From Vibrio sp. CDRSL-10 TSBA (GTDB lineage Bacteria > Pseudomonadota > Gammaproteobacteria > Enterobacterales > Vibrionaceae), in contig CP155566.1 of the NCBI GenBank assembly GCA_039696685.1, forward strand, positions 62,001 through 126,000: a stretch of 64,000 nt of DNA, in the 5' to 3' direction. Of this stretch, positions 35,382-44,677 are shown one piece after another (within the stretch, counting starts at the first letter, position 1; every line of letters starts with the position of its first letter). A model generated the notes under the pieces. That model searched no databases and had not been told where the DNA came from. It saw nothing but the letters and a program-made list of their open reading frames with translations. The translations under genes and the position numbers were made by a program.

Positions 35382-36533
35382 TTATTGTTCCTTAGAAGCT
35401 TCCAGGACTTGAGGAGTGACAGCGCTGCCCGGGCGGATTTTCTGGATTCCGTTGACAACCACTTGTTCACCGGCTTTCAGGCCAGAGTCAATCAGCCACT
35501 GATTACCGATGGTGTTGCTGGTCACTACCATACGCGATTCAATCTTGTTGTCGGCTGTGACGACAAATACCGAGGCTTCACCACGGGCGTTACGGGTGAC
35601 TGCTGCCTGAGGAACCAGGATGCCGTCATCACGATGCTCGGTCGGCACTGCGGCGCGTACGTACAGGCCCGGTAGCAGGAACTGATTCGGGTTATCGACG
35701 GTGGCGCGCACGTTGACCGTACCGGTATTTTCGTTAACAGAGACTTCAGCAAACTGCAGTGTCGCACGCTGGTCAATTGGCGTACCGTCATCGAGGAACA
35801 GCTTGATACCGCTCAGCTCTTTTCTTTCCATACCCGTGGCCTGACGCAGTTTTAGCAACTCATTACTTGGCTGAGACAGGTCGACATAAAGCGGATCCAG
35901 CTGTTGAATGGTGGCCAGAGCACTGGTCTGGTTAGCCGTTACCAATGCACCTTCGGTGATCAGAGTACGACCGATACGGCCGGAAATCGGCGCGGTAATC
36001 TTGGTGTAGTCGAGGTTGATTTCAGCCGAATTCACATTCGCTTTTGCTTCTTCAACCGATGCCAGCGCTTGCTTGTAGCTTGCCTGAGCATCTTCATAAT
36101 CCTGTTGGCTGACTGAGTTTTTCTTCACCAGTTCACTGTAACGTTTGGCCTGAAACTGAGCCTGAACCAGGCTGGCTTCGGAACGGGCCAGGCTTGCTTT
36201 GGCACTCGCCAGTGCAGCTTGATAAGTGGACGCATCCAGTTCAAACAGCACGTCGCCTTTTTTGACCTGGCTGCCTTCCACAAACAGTCGTTTGGTGACA
36301 ATACCGCTCACCTGAGGACGTACCTCAGCAATGCGGTAGGCGCTGGTGCGACCCGGCAGCGTGCTGGTGACATCGACCGGCTGAGGCGTGATGGTGACCA
36401 CATCGACCGCTACTGGTGGTGGTGCACTGTCGCCACCAGCTTGTGGTGTGGCATCTGGCTGACAACCTGCCAGCGCAATTGCGGCTACAATTGCGGCTAG
36501 CCACTGTTTAGAAAAGGCTTTACCGTCGCCCAT
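35382..36533 (-). CDS. RND efflux periplasmic adaptor lipoprotein (AcrA/VexA type)
   Basis: About 383 residues. I start at MGDGKAFSKQWLAAI because AAGGAG lies nine bases upstream; the seven-codon extension is not needed. Lipobox IALAGC. Barrel-sandwich halves are VRPQVSGIVTKRLFVEGSQVKKGD (about 70) and KITAPISGRIGR (about 175), with an alpha-helical hairpin between them and beta-barrel/membrane-proximal domains after. It bridges the inner-membrane pump and the TolC-like channel. No TetR-type repressor gene lies beside it. Confidence 0.93.
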   Translation of the reverse strand: MGDGKAFSKQWLAAIVAAIALAGCQPDATPQAGGDSAPPPVAVDVVTITPQPVDVTSTLPGRTSAYRIAEVRPQVSGIVTKRLFVEGSQVKKGDVLFELDASTYQAALASAKASLARSEASLVQAQFQAKRYSELVKKNSVSQQDYEDAQASYKQALASVEEAKANVNSAEINLDYTKITAPISGRIGRTLITEGALVTANQTSALATIQQLDPLYVDLSQPSNELLKLRQATGMERKELSGIKLFLDDGTPIDQRATLQFAEVSVNENTGTVNVRATVDNPNQFLLPGLYVRAAVPTEHRDDGILVPQAAVTRNARGEASVFVVTADNKIESRMVVTSNTIGNQWLIDSGLKAGEQVVVNGIQKIRPGSAVTPQVLEASKEQ

Positions 36534-37137
36534 AATTTCTCTCTCCTTTACCACTTAGAACGCATTAAACTCAGTGATCCCTTTAGGTATACGTACAAAC
36601 CACCGCTCAGATTCACCGGCTCAAATGTCTTTGTGAGAATGCTGATTAATTGCAAAGCCTCTCAACACCCGATGTCATCCTGATGAACCCAGGTAAAAAA
36701 TCGCATGTCTGGCTGCTGGATAGAACTCTGTCATTTATTACACAATTGGACAAGTAAATTTTGCTGCACAGATGGACAATTAATAAAAAGACACAATTTT
36801 ATCGGATTTTTCCCGTCGGAATTGTCGCATCTAATGCATTCTGATGCATGCGTAAATTTGTTGCTGGTCGTTTTTAAATCGGCAGTACGTTAAATAACTA
36901 AAGCAGAAGCTGTGCCAGACAGGGTAGCAAGAGGTAAATAAAGCGCCCTCAGGCAGGCGAGCTCTCAGGCCGCGTTGAAAGTGGTGACTGAGTTGGCTGA
37001 GTAAGCCGCCTCTGGGGCTGGTGAGGTGTCAGAACGCCCAATGCTCGTGCGACGAGGTCAGTTTGGTGCGGATGACGGGCAACATAACGCTTCCGCAGAG
37101 GTTGAGGGTGGATAGTCAGATGGCCGGGAGCTGAAAT
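36534..37137. other. Gene-free gap between the RND operon and gor
   Basis: About 600 bp. The first 350 bp (36560-36900) are AT-rich and presumably hold the pump promoter. An open frame at 36705-36893 lacks a ribosome-binding site and protein character. From 36900 to 37130 the composition becomes GC-rich, with only a proline-rich frame on the minus strand (36949-37170) that looks non-coding. It may be the remnant of a lost regulator gene, but I see no recognisable sequence. Confidence 0.45.
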
Positions 37138-37163
37138 ACAAAAAGGCCGAGAAACTCGGCCTT
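37138..37163 (-). terminator. Terminator of gor
   Basis: Read on the minus strand, AAAGGCCGAG TTT CTCGGCCTTTTTG, a strong stem followed by T residues about 30 bp after the restored gor stop. Confidence 0.8.
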
Positions 37164-37192
37164 TATTCACTGGGATAAGGGGCAGGTGCGCC

Positions 37193-38549
37193 TTAGCGCA
37201 TCGTGACGAAACTCTTCGCTGCCGGTCGGGTGGATCGCGACCACGGAATCGAAGTCCGCTTTGGTTGCGCCCATCTTCATTGCCACGGCAAAGCCCTGGA
37301 TCATCTCATCGACCGTGAAACCGATGCCGTGCAGGCCAACCACGGTTTCTTCATCGCCGGCACACACTAGTTTCATTTTACATGGCTGACGGTGCTTGGT
37401 GACTGCGGTGTACATCGCGGTGAAGCCTGAAGTGTAGACTTTCACTTGGTCGGCGCCGTATTGTTCAACCGCTTCCTGCTCGGTCAGGCCGATGGTGCCG
37501 ATTGGCGGGTGACTGAACACCACAGTCGGTACCAGGCTGTAGTCCATCTTGGCTTCCGGTTTGTTGTTGAACAGACGCTCAGACAGCTGACGGCCGGCTT
37601 TGACCGCGACCGGAGTCAGCTCGATACCGCCTTGCATAATATCGCCGACGCAGTAGATGCCCGGGACGTTGGTCGCCTGATAAGCGTCGACCTTGATGTA
37701 GCCTTTGTCATTGGTGGCAACACCAGTTGCGGCCAGGTTGATGGCATCAGTGGCCGGGTGACGGCCGATTGCCCAGATCAGGGTGTCAACATTGCAGCTT
37801 TCACCGTTTTCCAGATGCAGGGTCAGGCTGCCATCGGCTTCTTTAGTCACTTCTTTTGGCACGCTGTGGGTGTGCAGCTGCGGGCCTTCTGCAGCCATTA
37901 CTTCAACCAAAGTATCAATGATCATCGGGTCGAAGCTGCGCAGCGGTGATTCTTTACGGCACAGCAGGTGGGTTTTGGTACCCAGAGCGTTAAGCACACC
38001 GGCAATTTCTACCGCGATGTAACCTGCGCCAACCACGGCAACGCGTTTTGGCTGTTCATTCAGGTCGAAGAAGCCGTTCGAGTCGATACCGTACTCAGCG
38101 CCCGGGATGTTGGGGATGCTCGGACGGCCGCCGACAGCGATCAGAATATGATCAGCAGTGTAGTGCTCGCCGTTCACTTCCACGGTTTTGGCGTCGACAA
38201 ACTTAGCAAAGCCACGAATCACTTCAACTTTGTTGTTGCCCAGCACGCGGTCGTAAGACTGGTGGATACGGCCGATGTAAGCCTGACGGCTTTCAACCAT
38301 TTTGCTCCAGTCGAAGTTTTTCACTTCAACATCGAATCCGTAATCTTCCGCGTACAGGTTCATGGCTTCTGCCACTTGCGCGCCGTGCCACATCACCTTT
38401 TTCGGTACACAGCCGACGTTGACACAGGTGCCGCCCAGATCTTTGGCTTCAATCAGAGCCACTTTGGCGCCGTACATGGCTGCGCGGTTGGCTGACGCGA
38501 TGCCGCCACTGCCGCCACCGATACAGATATAGTCAAAATGTGTTGCCAT
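37193..38549 (-). CDS. gor: Glutathione-disulfide reductase Gor, C-terminal frameshift
   Basis: A homodimeric FAD enzyme that reduces GSSG with NADPH. FAD motif [13 protein letters not shown] at residues 11-23, redox disulfide [13 protein letters not shown] at about 39-51, NADPH motif [13 protein letters not shown] at about 173, and the C-terminal catalytic HPTGSEE. As given, the protein ends in the non-family sequence [14 protein letters not shown]. Deleting one T from GTTTC (plus 37208-37212 reads GAAAC) gives EEFVTMR and a stop at 37193, the universal Gor ending, 451 residues. Confidence 0.95.
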
Positions 38550-38702
38550 TACTTTCTCCCGTCAGGCAGGGGCGAGTGGTGTCGCATGCCCTGCGTGTTT
38601 TTAATATGTATCATCAGTAGATGGAGGACAGAACGTCAGAACTCAATCCCTGAAGTTAACGTTTCTGGTTCCCGGGGTTCTCGCTCCCGGGAGCGGAGTC
38701 AT

Positions 38703-39542
38703 TTACTCCGGCACAATCCATTCCACTTTGTAGTGGCCGGTAGCCGGCGCAATGGCCTGCTTGAGGAACGGCAGGATGGTTTCCATCTGACTTTCCAGTT
38801 TCCACGGCGGGTTAATCACTATCATGCCAGAGGCAGTCATGCCACGCTCGTTGGTATCCGGTGAAACCCCGAGTTCAACTTGTAAAATTTTGCTAATGCC
38901 GAGCCCCTGCAGGCCTTCAATCATATCTTCGATATCGCAGCGGTTGACCACCGGATACCAGATAGCATAGATGCCGGTCGCCCAGCGCTTGTAGCTCTGG
39001 GCAATCGCATTGACCACGTCACGGTACTCTTTGGCCAGTTCATACGGCGGGTCAATCAGCACCAGACCGCGGCGCTCTTTCGGCGGCAGGCTGGCTTTGA
39101 GGCGGGCGAAACCGTCCTCTTTAAAAATCGCTACCTGACGGTCGCGATGGAATTCCTGCTCCAGCAGCGGGTAGTCGCTCGGGTGCAGTTCGGTCAGTAC
39201 CATGCGATCGTTGGCGCGCAGGTGAGCACGCGCCACGCGCGGCGAACCCGGGTAGTAGCGCAGCTCGTCACCCTGATTAAGCGCTTTAATTGACGTCAGG
39301 TAGCTCTGGATATCTTCCGGCACATCCGCCTGCTGCCACAAACGGGCGATGCCCTGTTTGTACTCGCCGGTTTTTTCCGACCACTCATGGGTCAGATCGT
39401 AGCGGCCGACGCCGGAGTGGGTGTCGTGATAAACAAATGGCTTATCCTTCTGCTGCAGGGACGTCAGGATTAAGCTTTGTACGATGTGTTTCACCACATC
39501 GGCGTGGTTTCCGGCATGGAAACTGTGTCGGTAACTTAACAA
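38703..39542 (-). CDS. rlmJ: 23S rRNA (adenine-2030-N6)-methyltransferase RlmJ
   Basis: 279 residues starting from a TTG codon (MLSYRHSFHAGNHADV), the conserved RlmJ N-terminus. An ATG-type extension upstream adds five residues without similarity. Contains the SAM-MTase catalytic motif IDPPYE near residue 160 and HTHSG-like motif THSGVGRYDL near 46. It methylates A2030 of 23S rRNA. It sits between gor and prlC and is divergent from prlC. Confidence 0.93.
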   Translation of the reverse strand: MLSYRHSFHAGNHADVVKHIVQSLILTSLQQKDKPFVYHDTHSGVGRYDLTHEWSEKTGEYKQGIARLWQQADVPEDIQSYLTSIKALNQGDELRYYPGSPRVARAHLRANDRMVLTELHPSDYPLLEQEFHRDRQVAIFKEDGFARLKASLPPKERRGLVLIDPPYELAKEYRDVVNAIAQSYKRWATGIYAIWYPVVNRCDIEDMIEGLQGLGISKILQVELGVSPDTNERGMTASGMIVINPPWKLESQMETILPFLKQAIAPATGHYKVEWIVPE

Positions 39543-39702
39543 TTTGCGCTCTCTCACCCGGTCGCGGGGTGCTGGTCAGTTCAAAAAACATTATCGCCGA
39601 TTATACGCCAGTATTGAAAATTGCTGAACCTGGCTATATCTATTAACGTAATAGCCAGTGAATATCATTCACTTACCCTCTTTCGATCAAAAGGAACGTT
39701 CT

Positions 39703-41745
39703 ATGTCTAATCCACTTCTGACCTTTACGGATTTGCCACCGTTTTCTGCTATCAAACCAGAACACGTCAAGCCTGCGCTTGAAAAGGCGATTGAAGATTG
39801 CCGTGCAAAGATCAACGCCGTACTGGAAGGAAATACCGAGCCTAGCTGGGATAATGTCATCGCTCCGATCGAAGAAGTGGATGATCATCTGAGCCGCATC
39901 TGGTCACCGGTCAGTCACATGAACTCGGTCACCAACAGTGAAGAGCTGCGTGAAGCGTACGAAAGTTGCCTGCCGCTGCTGTCGGAATACAGCACCTGGG
40001 TTGGTCAGCACAAAGGGCTGTTTAAAGCCTATCAGGCGATCAAAGCCAGCGAAGCGTTTGCCACGCTGAGCCGCGCGCAGCAGAAAACCGTGACCGACGC
40101 GCTGCGTGATTTCGAATTGTCCGGTATCGGCCTGCCTAGCGATGAGCAGAAACGCTATGGTGAAATCAGCAAGCGTATGTCTGAACTGGGCTCTAAATTC
40201 TCCAACAATGTGCTCGATGCCACTATGGGCTGGAGCAAACACGTGACGGACGTCAACGAGCTGTCCGGCATGCCGGAATCAGCGCTGGCAGCGGCGGAAG
40301 CGGCGGCGGAAGCCAAAGGCCTGACCGGTTACCTGCTGACACTGGATATCCCATCCTATCTGCCGGTGATGACCTACTGTGACAACCAGGCGCTGCGTCA
40401 GGAGTTGTACGAAGCTTATGTGACCCGCGCTTCGGACCGTGGCCCGAATGCCGGTAAATGGGACAACAGCGAAATCATCGCTGAGCAGCTCAAGCTGCGC
40501 TATGAAATTTCGCGTATGCTCGGTTTTAACACCTACAGCGAAAAATCACTGGCGACCAAAATGGCGGAATCGCCACAGCAGGTGATGGATTTCCTCAATA
40601 ATCTGGCCACCAAAGCCAAGCCGCAGGGCGAGCGCGAAGTAGAAGAGCTGCGCCAGTTTGCCGAGCAGGAGTTTGGCGTCACCGAACTGAAACTTTGGGA
40701 TATCGCTTACTACAGTGAAAAACAGAAACAGCACCTGTTCCAGATCTCGGATGAAGAGCTGCGCCCTTACTTCCCGGAACACAAGGTGGTGAACGGCCTG
40801 TTTGAAGTGCTGAGCCGCGTGTTCGGTATGCAGGTCAAAGAGCGTGAAGGCGTGGATACCTGGCATGAGTCAGTGCGCTTTTTCGATATTTTCGACAGCA
40901 ATGGCGCGCTGCGTGGCAGCTTCTACCTGGATCTGTATGCGCGTGAACACAAACGTGGCGGTGCCTGGATGGACGAATGCCGTGTGCGCCGTATTAATGC
41001 CGCTGGTGAACTGCAAACTCCGGTGGCGTACCTGACTTGTAACTTCAATCGTCCGGTCGGTGATAAACCGGCGCTGTTTACCCATGATGAAGTGGTGACC
41101 CTGTTCCACGAAACCGGCCACGGCATTCACCATATGCTGACTCAGGTTGAAGTGGGCGCGGTATCGGGCATCAATGGTGTGCCTTGGGATGCGGTTGAGC
41201 TGCCAAGCCAGTTCCTTGAGAACTGGTGCTGGGAAGAAGAGGCGCTGGCGTTTATCTCCGGCCATTACCAGACCGGTGAGCCGCTGCCAAAAGCGATGCT
41301 GGAAAAAATGCTGGCGGCGAAAAACTTCCAGTCGGCGATGTTTATCCTGCGTCAGCTTGAATTTGGCCTGTTCGATTTCACTCTGCACACCACTTACGAT
41401 CCGGATCAGGGACCGAAAGTGCTGGAAACGCTGGCGGAAGTGAAGAAAAAAGTGGCAGTGCTGCCAAGCCTGGAGTGGAACCGCTTCTCGCACAGCTTCA
41501 GCCATATTTTTGCCGGTGGTTACAGCGCCGGTTACTACAGCTATCTGTGGGCGGAAGTGTTGTCGGCCGATGCGTTCTCCCGCTTCGAAGAAGACGGTAT
41601 TTTCAACCGCGAGACCGGCCTGAGCTTCCTGAATAACATTCTGGAAATGGGCGGCAGTGAAGAGCCGATGGAGCTGTTCAAACGCTTCCGTGGCCGCGAG
41701 CCGCAAATTGATGCGCTGCTGCGTCACGCCGGAATTGCCGCGTAA
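39703..41745 (+). CDS. prlC: Oligopeptidase A PrlC
   Basis: 680 residues; the start MSNPLLTFTDLPPF follows AAGGAACGTTCT. A zinc metallopeptidase of the M3 family, with the metal site LFHETGHGIHH near residue 470 and the downstream Glu ligand in ENWCWEEEAL. A cytoplasmic enzyme that degrades short peptides, including cleaved signal peptides. Length and C-terminus are normal. Confidence 0.96.
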   Translation: MSNPLLTFTDLPPFSAIKPEHVKPALEKAIEDCRAKINAVLEGNTEPSWDNVIAPIEEVDDHLSRIWSPVSHMNSVTNSEELREAYESCLPLLSEYSTWVGQHKGLFKAYQAIKASEAFATLSRAQQKTVTDALRDFELSGIGLPSDEQKRYGEISKRMSELGSKFSNNVLDATMGWSKHVTDVNELSGMPESALAAAEAAAEAKGLTGYLLTLDIPSYLPVMTYCDNQALRQELYEAYVTRASDRGPNAGKWDNSEIIAEQLKLRYEISRMLGFNTYSEKSLATKMAESPQQVMDFLNNLATKAKPQGEREVEELRQFAEQEFGVTELKLWDIAYYSEKQKQHLFQISDEELRPYFPEHKVVNGLFEVLSRVFGMQVKEREGVDTWHESVRFFDIFDSNGALRGSFYLDLYAREHKRGGAWMDECRVRRINAAGELQTPVAYLTCNFNRPVGDKPALFTHDEVVTLFHETGHGIHHMLTQVEVGAVSGINGVPWDAVELPSQFLENWCWEEEALAFISGHYQTGEPLPKAMLEKMLAAKNFQSAMFILRQLEFGLFDFTLHTTYDPDQGPKVLETLAEVKKKVAVLPSLEWNRFSHSFSHIFAGGYSAGYYSYLWAEVLSADAFSRFEEDGIFNRETGLSFLNNILEMGGSEEPMELFKRFRGREPQIDALLRHAGIAA

Positions 41746-41770
41746 GTACGCAACCCAAGCCGCGAAAATC

Positions 41771-41799
41771 AAAGGCCAGCCTCCCGAGGCTGGCCTTTT
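41771..41799. terminator. Bidirectional terminator between prlC and the DoxX gene
   Basis: AAAGGCCAGCCTC / GAGGCTGGCCTTT stem with a CCC-type loop and T/A runs on both sides. Confidence 0.88.
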
Positions 41800-41816
41800 G
41801 CTGTTAAACGCTGCGG

Positions 41817-42284
41817 TTAGTGGCTTGGTTTGGGGTTGTGCGCATGGCACCAGCGGCTTCTGATCCAGTGATCGAGTGACCATTTGCCCGCTCCCCATAC
41901 CACGACCATCAGCAGCAGCGCGCCCCACAGCTGGTGGTCATAGAAACCGCGCTCCCACAGCAGCGGATACGAGATGACGGCAATGATATTGAAGCCGAAC
42001 AGCGCCAGAGCGGTAAGGCGGCCAAGCAAGCCCGGGATCAGCAGCAGCGGCAGGAGCAGTTCGGTCCCGGTGCCCAGGTAAGCCGCCCATTGCCACGGCA
42101 GCAGCGGCACCTGATATTCAAATTCAAACAGATACAGGGTGCTGTCCCAACTGCTGATTTTGACCAGACCGGACTGCAGGAAGACCCAGCCGGCCCACAG
42201 CCGCGCCAGGAGTAATACCAGCGGTGCCAGCGTGCTTTGCAGCCAGCCGCAGCACTGTTGATAGCAAGCCATCAGGGTGTTCAT
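41817..42284 (-). CDS. DoxX family membrane protein of the bufferin-type cluster
   Basis: 155 residues with four hydrophobic segments (about 18-38, 65-85, 87-105 and 118-135) and the DoxX features LLLARLWAGWVFLQSGLVK and LGTGTELLLPLLL. It follows the DUF2063 gene by 9 bp. DoxX proteins are a regular fourth member of DUF2282-DUF692-DUF2063 operons. Its role there is not established. Confidence 0.85.
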   Translation of the reverse strand: MNTLMACYQQCCGWLQSTLAPLVLLLARLWAGWVFLQSGLVKISSWDSTLYLFEFEYQVPLLPWQWAAYLGTGTELLLPLLLIPGLLGRLTALALFGFNIIAVISYPLLWERGFYDHQLWGALLLMVVVWGAGKWSLDHWIRSRWCHAHNPKPSH

Positions 42285-42293
42285 ATCCGTCTC

Positions 42294-43058
42294 CTAGTTC
42301 GCGCTGGGCAGGGTAAAACCGGCCACAATATCTAACCGGGTCAGTGCCGGCAACGTGGCCAGCAAGTGAGGTGTTATTGCCCCGATCGGGGTGGCAGCGT
42401 TAAGCGCGTGCAGCAGCTGATATTCAGCCTCGCTGCAGGCTCGGCTCCAGGGCTGGCCGTCGCCATCACAGGCGATCAGGCCGCGCTGTGGCTCATCCAG
42501 TTGCAGCGCAGAAAAGTCCTCACTGAGGATAGCTGCGCGCAGATCAAATAAGGCATACGGTGCACTGAACAAACTGACCCAGGGCGACAATTGCAGCCGG
42601 ACTTGCGCCTGCTGTGCTGCGCTGAGTGCCGCTAAGCGGGTCAGCGGCTGGCAGTCCGGACGGGGCGCAGTTGCATAGCTTTGCTGCACCGCATCCAGTT
42701 GCCACTCAAAACGTGCCAGATCCGCGGCGTAAGGCACGGTCTGCAGCAGGTGCGGCAGCGCGGCGATACTGCTCTCAAGTCCGGCGCCGTAGGCGCTGAC
42801 ATCGGCGCTGGCCAACGGATGGTGCATGACATAGTGGCGCGCCAGCGCAGAGAAGCACTCTTCACCGATCACGGCTCTGAGCAGCGGATAACCGGCGGCG
42901 AGCACCTCACTAAGGCTAATCACATAGTTATTGCGATAAATCTGCAGCCGCTGTCCGGCGCTGAACCCGGCGCTGATGATGTCGGCCAGCACCGCGTCAT
43001 CTGCGTGGTTGAGTGCCTGGCTGAAGCGGGCTTGCAGCCGGGCCAGATCACAGCTCAT
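42294..43058 (-). CDS. DUF2063 partner protein (HvfC/BufC type)
   Basis: 254 residues. The N-terminal DUF2063 domain (about 5-95) has the family pattern RLQIYRNNYVISLSEVLAAGYP, followed by the ARHYVMHHP stretch. Proteins of this family act with the DUF692 enzyme as recognition partner for the peptide precursor. It overlaps the end of the DUF692 gene by 11 bp, showing a single operon. Confidence 0.88.
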   Translation of the reverse strand: MSCDLARLQARFSQALNHADDAVLADIISAGFSAGQRLQIYRNNYVISLSEVLAAGYPLLRAVIGEECFSALARHYVMHHPLASADVSAYGAGLESSIAALPHLLQTVPYAADLARFEWQLDAVQQSYATAPRPDCQPLTRLAALSAAQQAQVRLQLSPWVSLFSAPYALFDLRAAILSEDFSALQLDEPQRGLIACDGDGQPWSRACSEAEYQLLHALNAATPIGAITPHLLATLPALTRLDIVAGFTLPSAN

Positions 43059-43959
43059 CAGCGCCTCCTTGTGCCATCAGACTGGCGGGCTGGTGACGGT
43101 GGTATTGGTATTGGTACTGCGCCGCGGTGACCTGCTGCAGAATTTGCGCAGCGCGGCCGGCTTCTGCCAGCAGGACCTGTGCTTCAGGCAGGTCGCTATC
43201 CCACTCTATCAGAGTGCGGCGCGCGCCATGGCGCGCCGTCCAGTCGCGAAACAGTTGCCATAACGCGCGACTGACCGGACGATTGTGGCTGTCGATGCGG
43301 ATCTCACCTTGCGGTAACTGACGCACGCTGTAGCCGGCGAGATGAATTTCATCCACCGCATCGGCCGGAATGGCCGCGAGGTAGGTCGCGATATCAAAGC
43401 CGTGGTTAAAGGCTGAGACCTGAATATTGTTGAGATCGAGCAGCAGGCGGCAGTCAGTGCGGCACTGCACTTCGGCCAGAAAAGTCCATTCATCAAGCGT
43501 GGAATGGCTGAAGCGCAGATAGCTGGACGGGTTTTCAATCAGCAGTGGCCGCTTCAGGGCATCTTGCACCTGCAGCACATTACGGCAAAACACATTCAGC
43601 GCTTCCTCTGTGTAGGGCAGTGGCAGCAGGTCGTTAAAATAGTGGCCGCCATGCTCGCTCCAGCTGAGATGGTCCGACACCATGATAGGCTCAATGTCAT
43701 TTACCAGCGCCTGCAACCGGCGTACATGGTCAGGATTCATGCTGGTGGCAGAACCTAAAGAGAGGCCAATACCGTGACAGCTGATGTCGTAGTCGGCACG
43801 GATATGCTGCAGAGTGCGGCGCGCCGGTGAAAATGGCGCCAAGTAGTTTTCGCTGTGGATCTCGAGCCAGCTGAGCGGCGTCGGCTGGTGGCGGAAAAAA
43901 TCGAGATGGGCGGGGCGCAGACCGACACCGACCAAGGGGTGAGAAATCGCAGGCTTCAT
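43048..43959 (-). CDS. DUF692 multinuclear iron oxidase (MNIO, HvfB/BufB type)
   Basis: About 303 residues from MKPAISHPLVGVGLRPAH; nine upstream in-frame codons are possible. A TIM-barrel enzyme with the DUF692 metal-ligand set: EIHSENYL near 32-38, HGIGLSLGS, DHLSWSEH, NDLLPLPYT, IENPSSYL and EIHLAGY. MNIO enzymes modify cysteine residues of small precursor peptides, giving oxazolone-thioamide or thiooxazole groups that bind copper. The adjacent precursor has four cysteines, so this enzyme presumably modifies it. Confidence 0.9.
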   Translation of the reverse strand: MKPAISHPLVGVGLRPAHLDFFRHQPTPLSWLEIHSENYLAPFSPARRTLQHIRADYDISCHGIGLSLGSATSMNPDHVRRLQALVNDIEPIMVSDHLSWSEHGGHYFNDLLPLPYTEEALNVFCRNVLQVQDALKRPLLIENPSSYLRFSHSTLDEWTFLAEVQCRTDCRLLLDLNNIQVSAFNHGFDIATYLAAIPADAVDEIHLAGYSVRQLPQGEIRIDSHNRPVSRALWQLFRDWTARHGARRTLIEWDSDLPEAQVLLAEAGRAAQILQQVTAAQYQYQYHRHQPASLMAQGGADEL

Positions 43960-44040
43960 GGTGGTATCCTTATCCTTGAACGTCATTCGACACGTGCTGC
44001 TGAAGGTGCATAAAGAGCGGTCGATGAGTCGTCCGGGCAG

Positions 44041-44063
44041 AACGTACGGCGCTGCCGTACGTT
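44041..44063 (-). terminator. Stem-loop between precursor gene and MNIO gene
   Basis: AACGTACGGC / GCCGTACGTT perfect stem in the 129-bp gap. It is without a long T-run, suiting partial termination or mRNA stabilisation so that the precursor is made in excess of its enzymes. Confidence 0.6.
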
Positions 44064-44088
44064 CGCTCAGGCATAGTGCAGTGCAGGC

Positions 44089-44352
44089 TTATTTCGGCTC
44101 CATGGTGCTGCCGCCGGCCAGTTTGTCGCACAGTCCTTTTGGCATCACCACAAAGGCATCTTTCTGATGGTCCATTTTGGACGTACCGGCGCAGGAGCTG
44201 GATTTGGTCGCGCAGTCATTGTGGCCCGCTTTAGCCACGCCATAGCATTTCTCTTTCTCAGCGGCCATTGCCGGTGTTGCGCTCAGCAGAGTACCACCCA
44301 TGGCCAGCAGGCCGGTAATTGCGGCGGTGACCGCCAGATTTGATTTGCTCAT
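44089..44352 (-). CDS. DUF2282 precursor peptide (HvfA/BufA1-type copper RiPP)
   Basis: 87 residues. A Sec signal peptide (residues 1-30, ending near AMA-AEK), unusual for a RiPP but typical of bufferins. The mature part has four Cys in the DUF2282 pattern [25 protein letters not shown] and [22 protein letters not shown] precedes the ATG. Related peptides in Caulobacter and Haemophilus are modified by DUF692 enzymes and bind copper, buffering it in the periplasm. Copper binding here is inferred from family membership. Confidence 0.88.
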   Translation of the reverse strand: MSKSNLAVTAAITGLLAMGGTLLSATPAMAAEKEKCYGVAKAGHNDCATKSSSCAGTSKMDHQKDAFVVMPKGLCDKLAGGSTMEPK

Positions 44353-44677
44353 TGTTTTATCCTCTTAACTGTTCCATGTGTAACAAACGGCCGTTGTAAC
44401 TGAATGGAGTAGCGCGCTTGCTTAGAGAAAAAGAGAGGATGGCGGACAGAAAACTTTCACCCTGCGCGCAAATTTTGTGCTTTTATTTATAATTTTAATG
44501 ATTAAGTGAATGATTTATAGGTAATAAAAATTTGCTGATTTTTTTGTCATTTTACTCTGCGGGCCGGTCAGCATGCTGGATAAATCTGCAGCAAATCCAT
44601 GCCCGACCATGCTTGGGTCTGACTGCGTTTACAGGTATAATCGTTCAAATTATGTATAAATAACCAGTAGCTTAGCC
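44353..44677. promoter_or_regulatory. Divergent region between the copper RiPP operon and uvrD, with a possible LexA box
   Basis: 325 bp without a gene. At 44652-44667 the sequence ATGTATAAATAACCAG, close to the uvrD start, resembles the LexA box of E. coli uvrD. It keeps the CAG half and the 10-bp spacing, but the first half is ATG instead of CTG. The RiPP promoter on the minus strand is not identifiable by eye. Confidence 0.45.

Noticed and set aside
36705..36893. Small gene upstream of the RND operon
   Set aside because: No ribosome-binding site, no protein-like composition; lies in the likely promoter region.
36949..37170. Proline-rich minus-strand frame behind gor
   Set aside because: Overlaps the gor terminator and has no start signal or similarity that I recognise.
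40870..41928. Long antisense frame of 352 codons opposite prlC
   Set aside because: It is the shadow of the GC-rich prlC coding frame and has no start signals or family resemblance.
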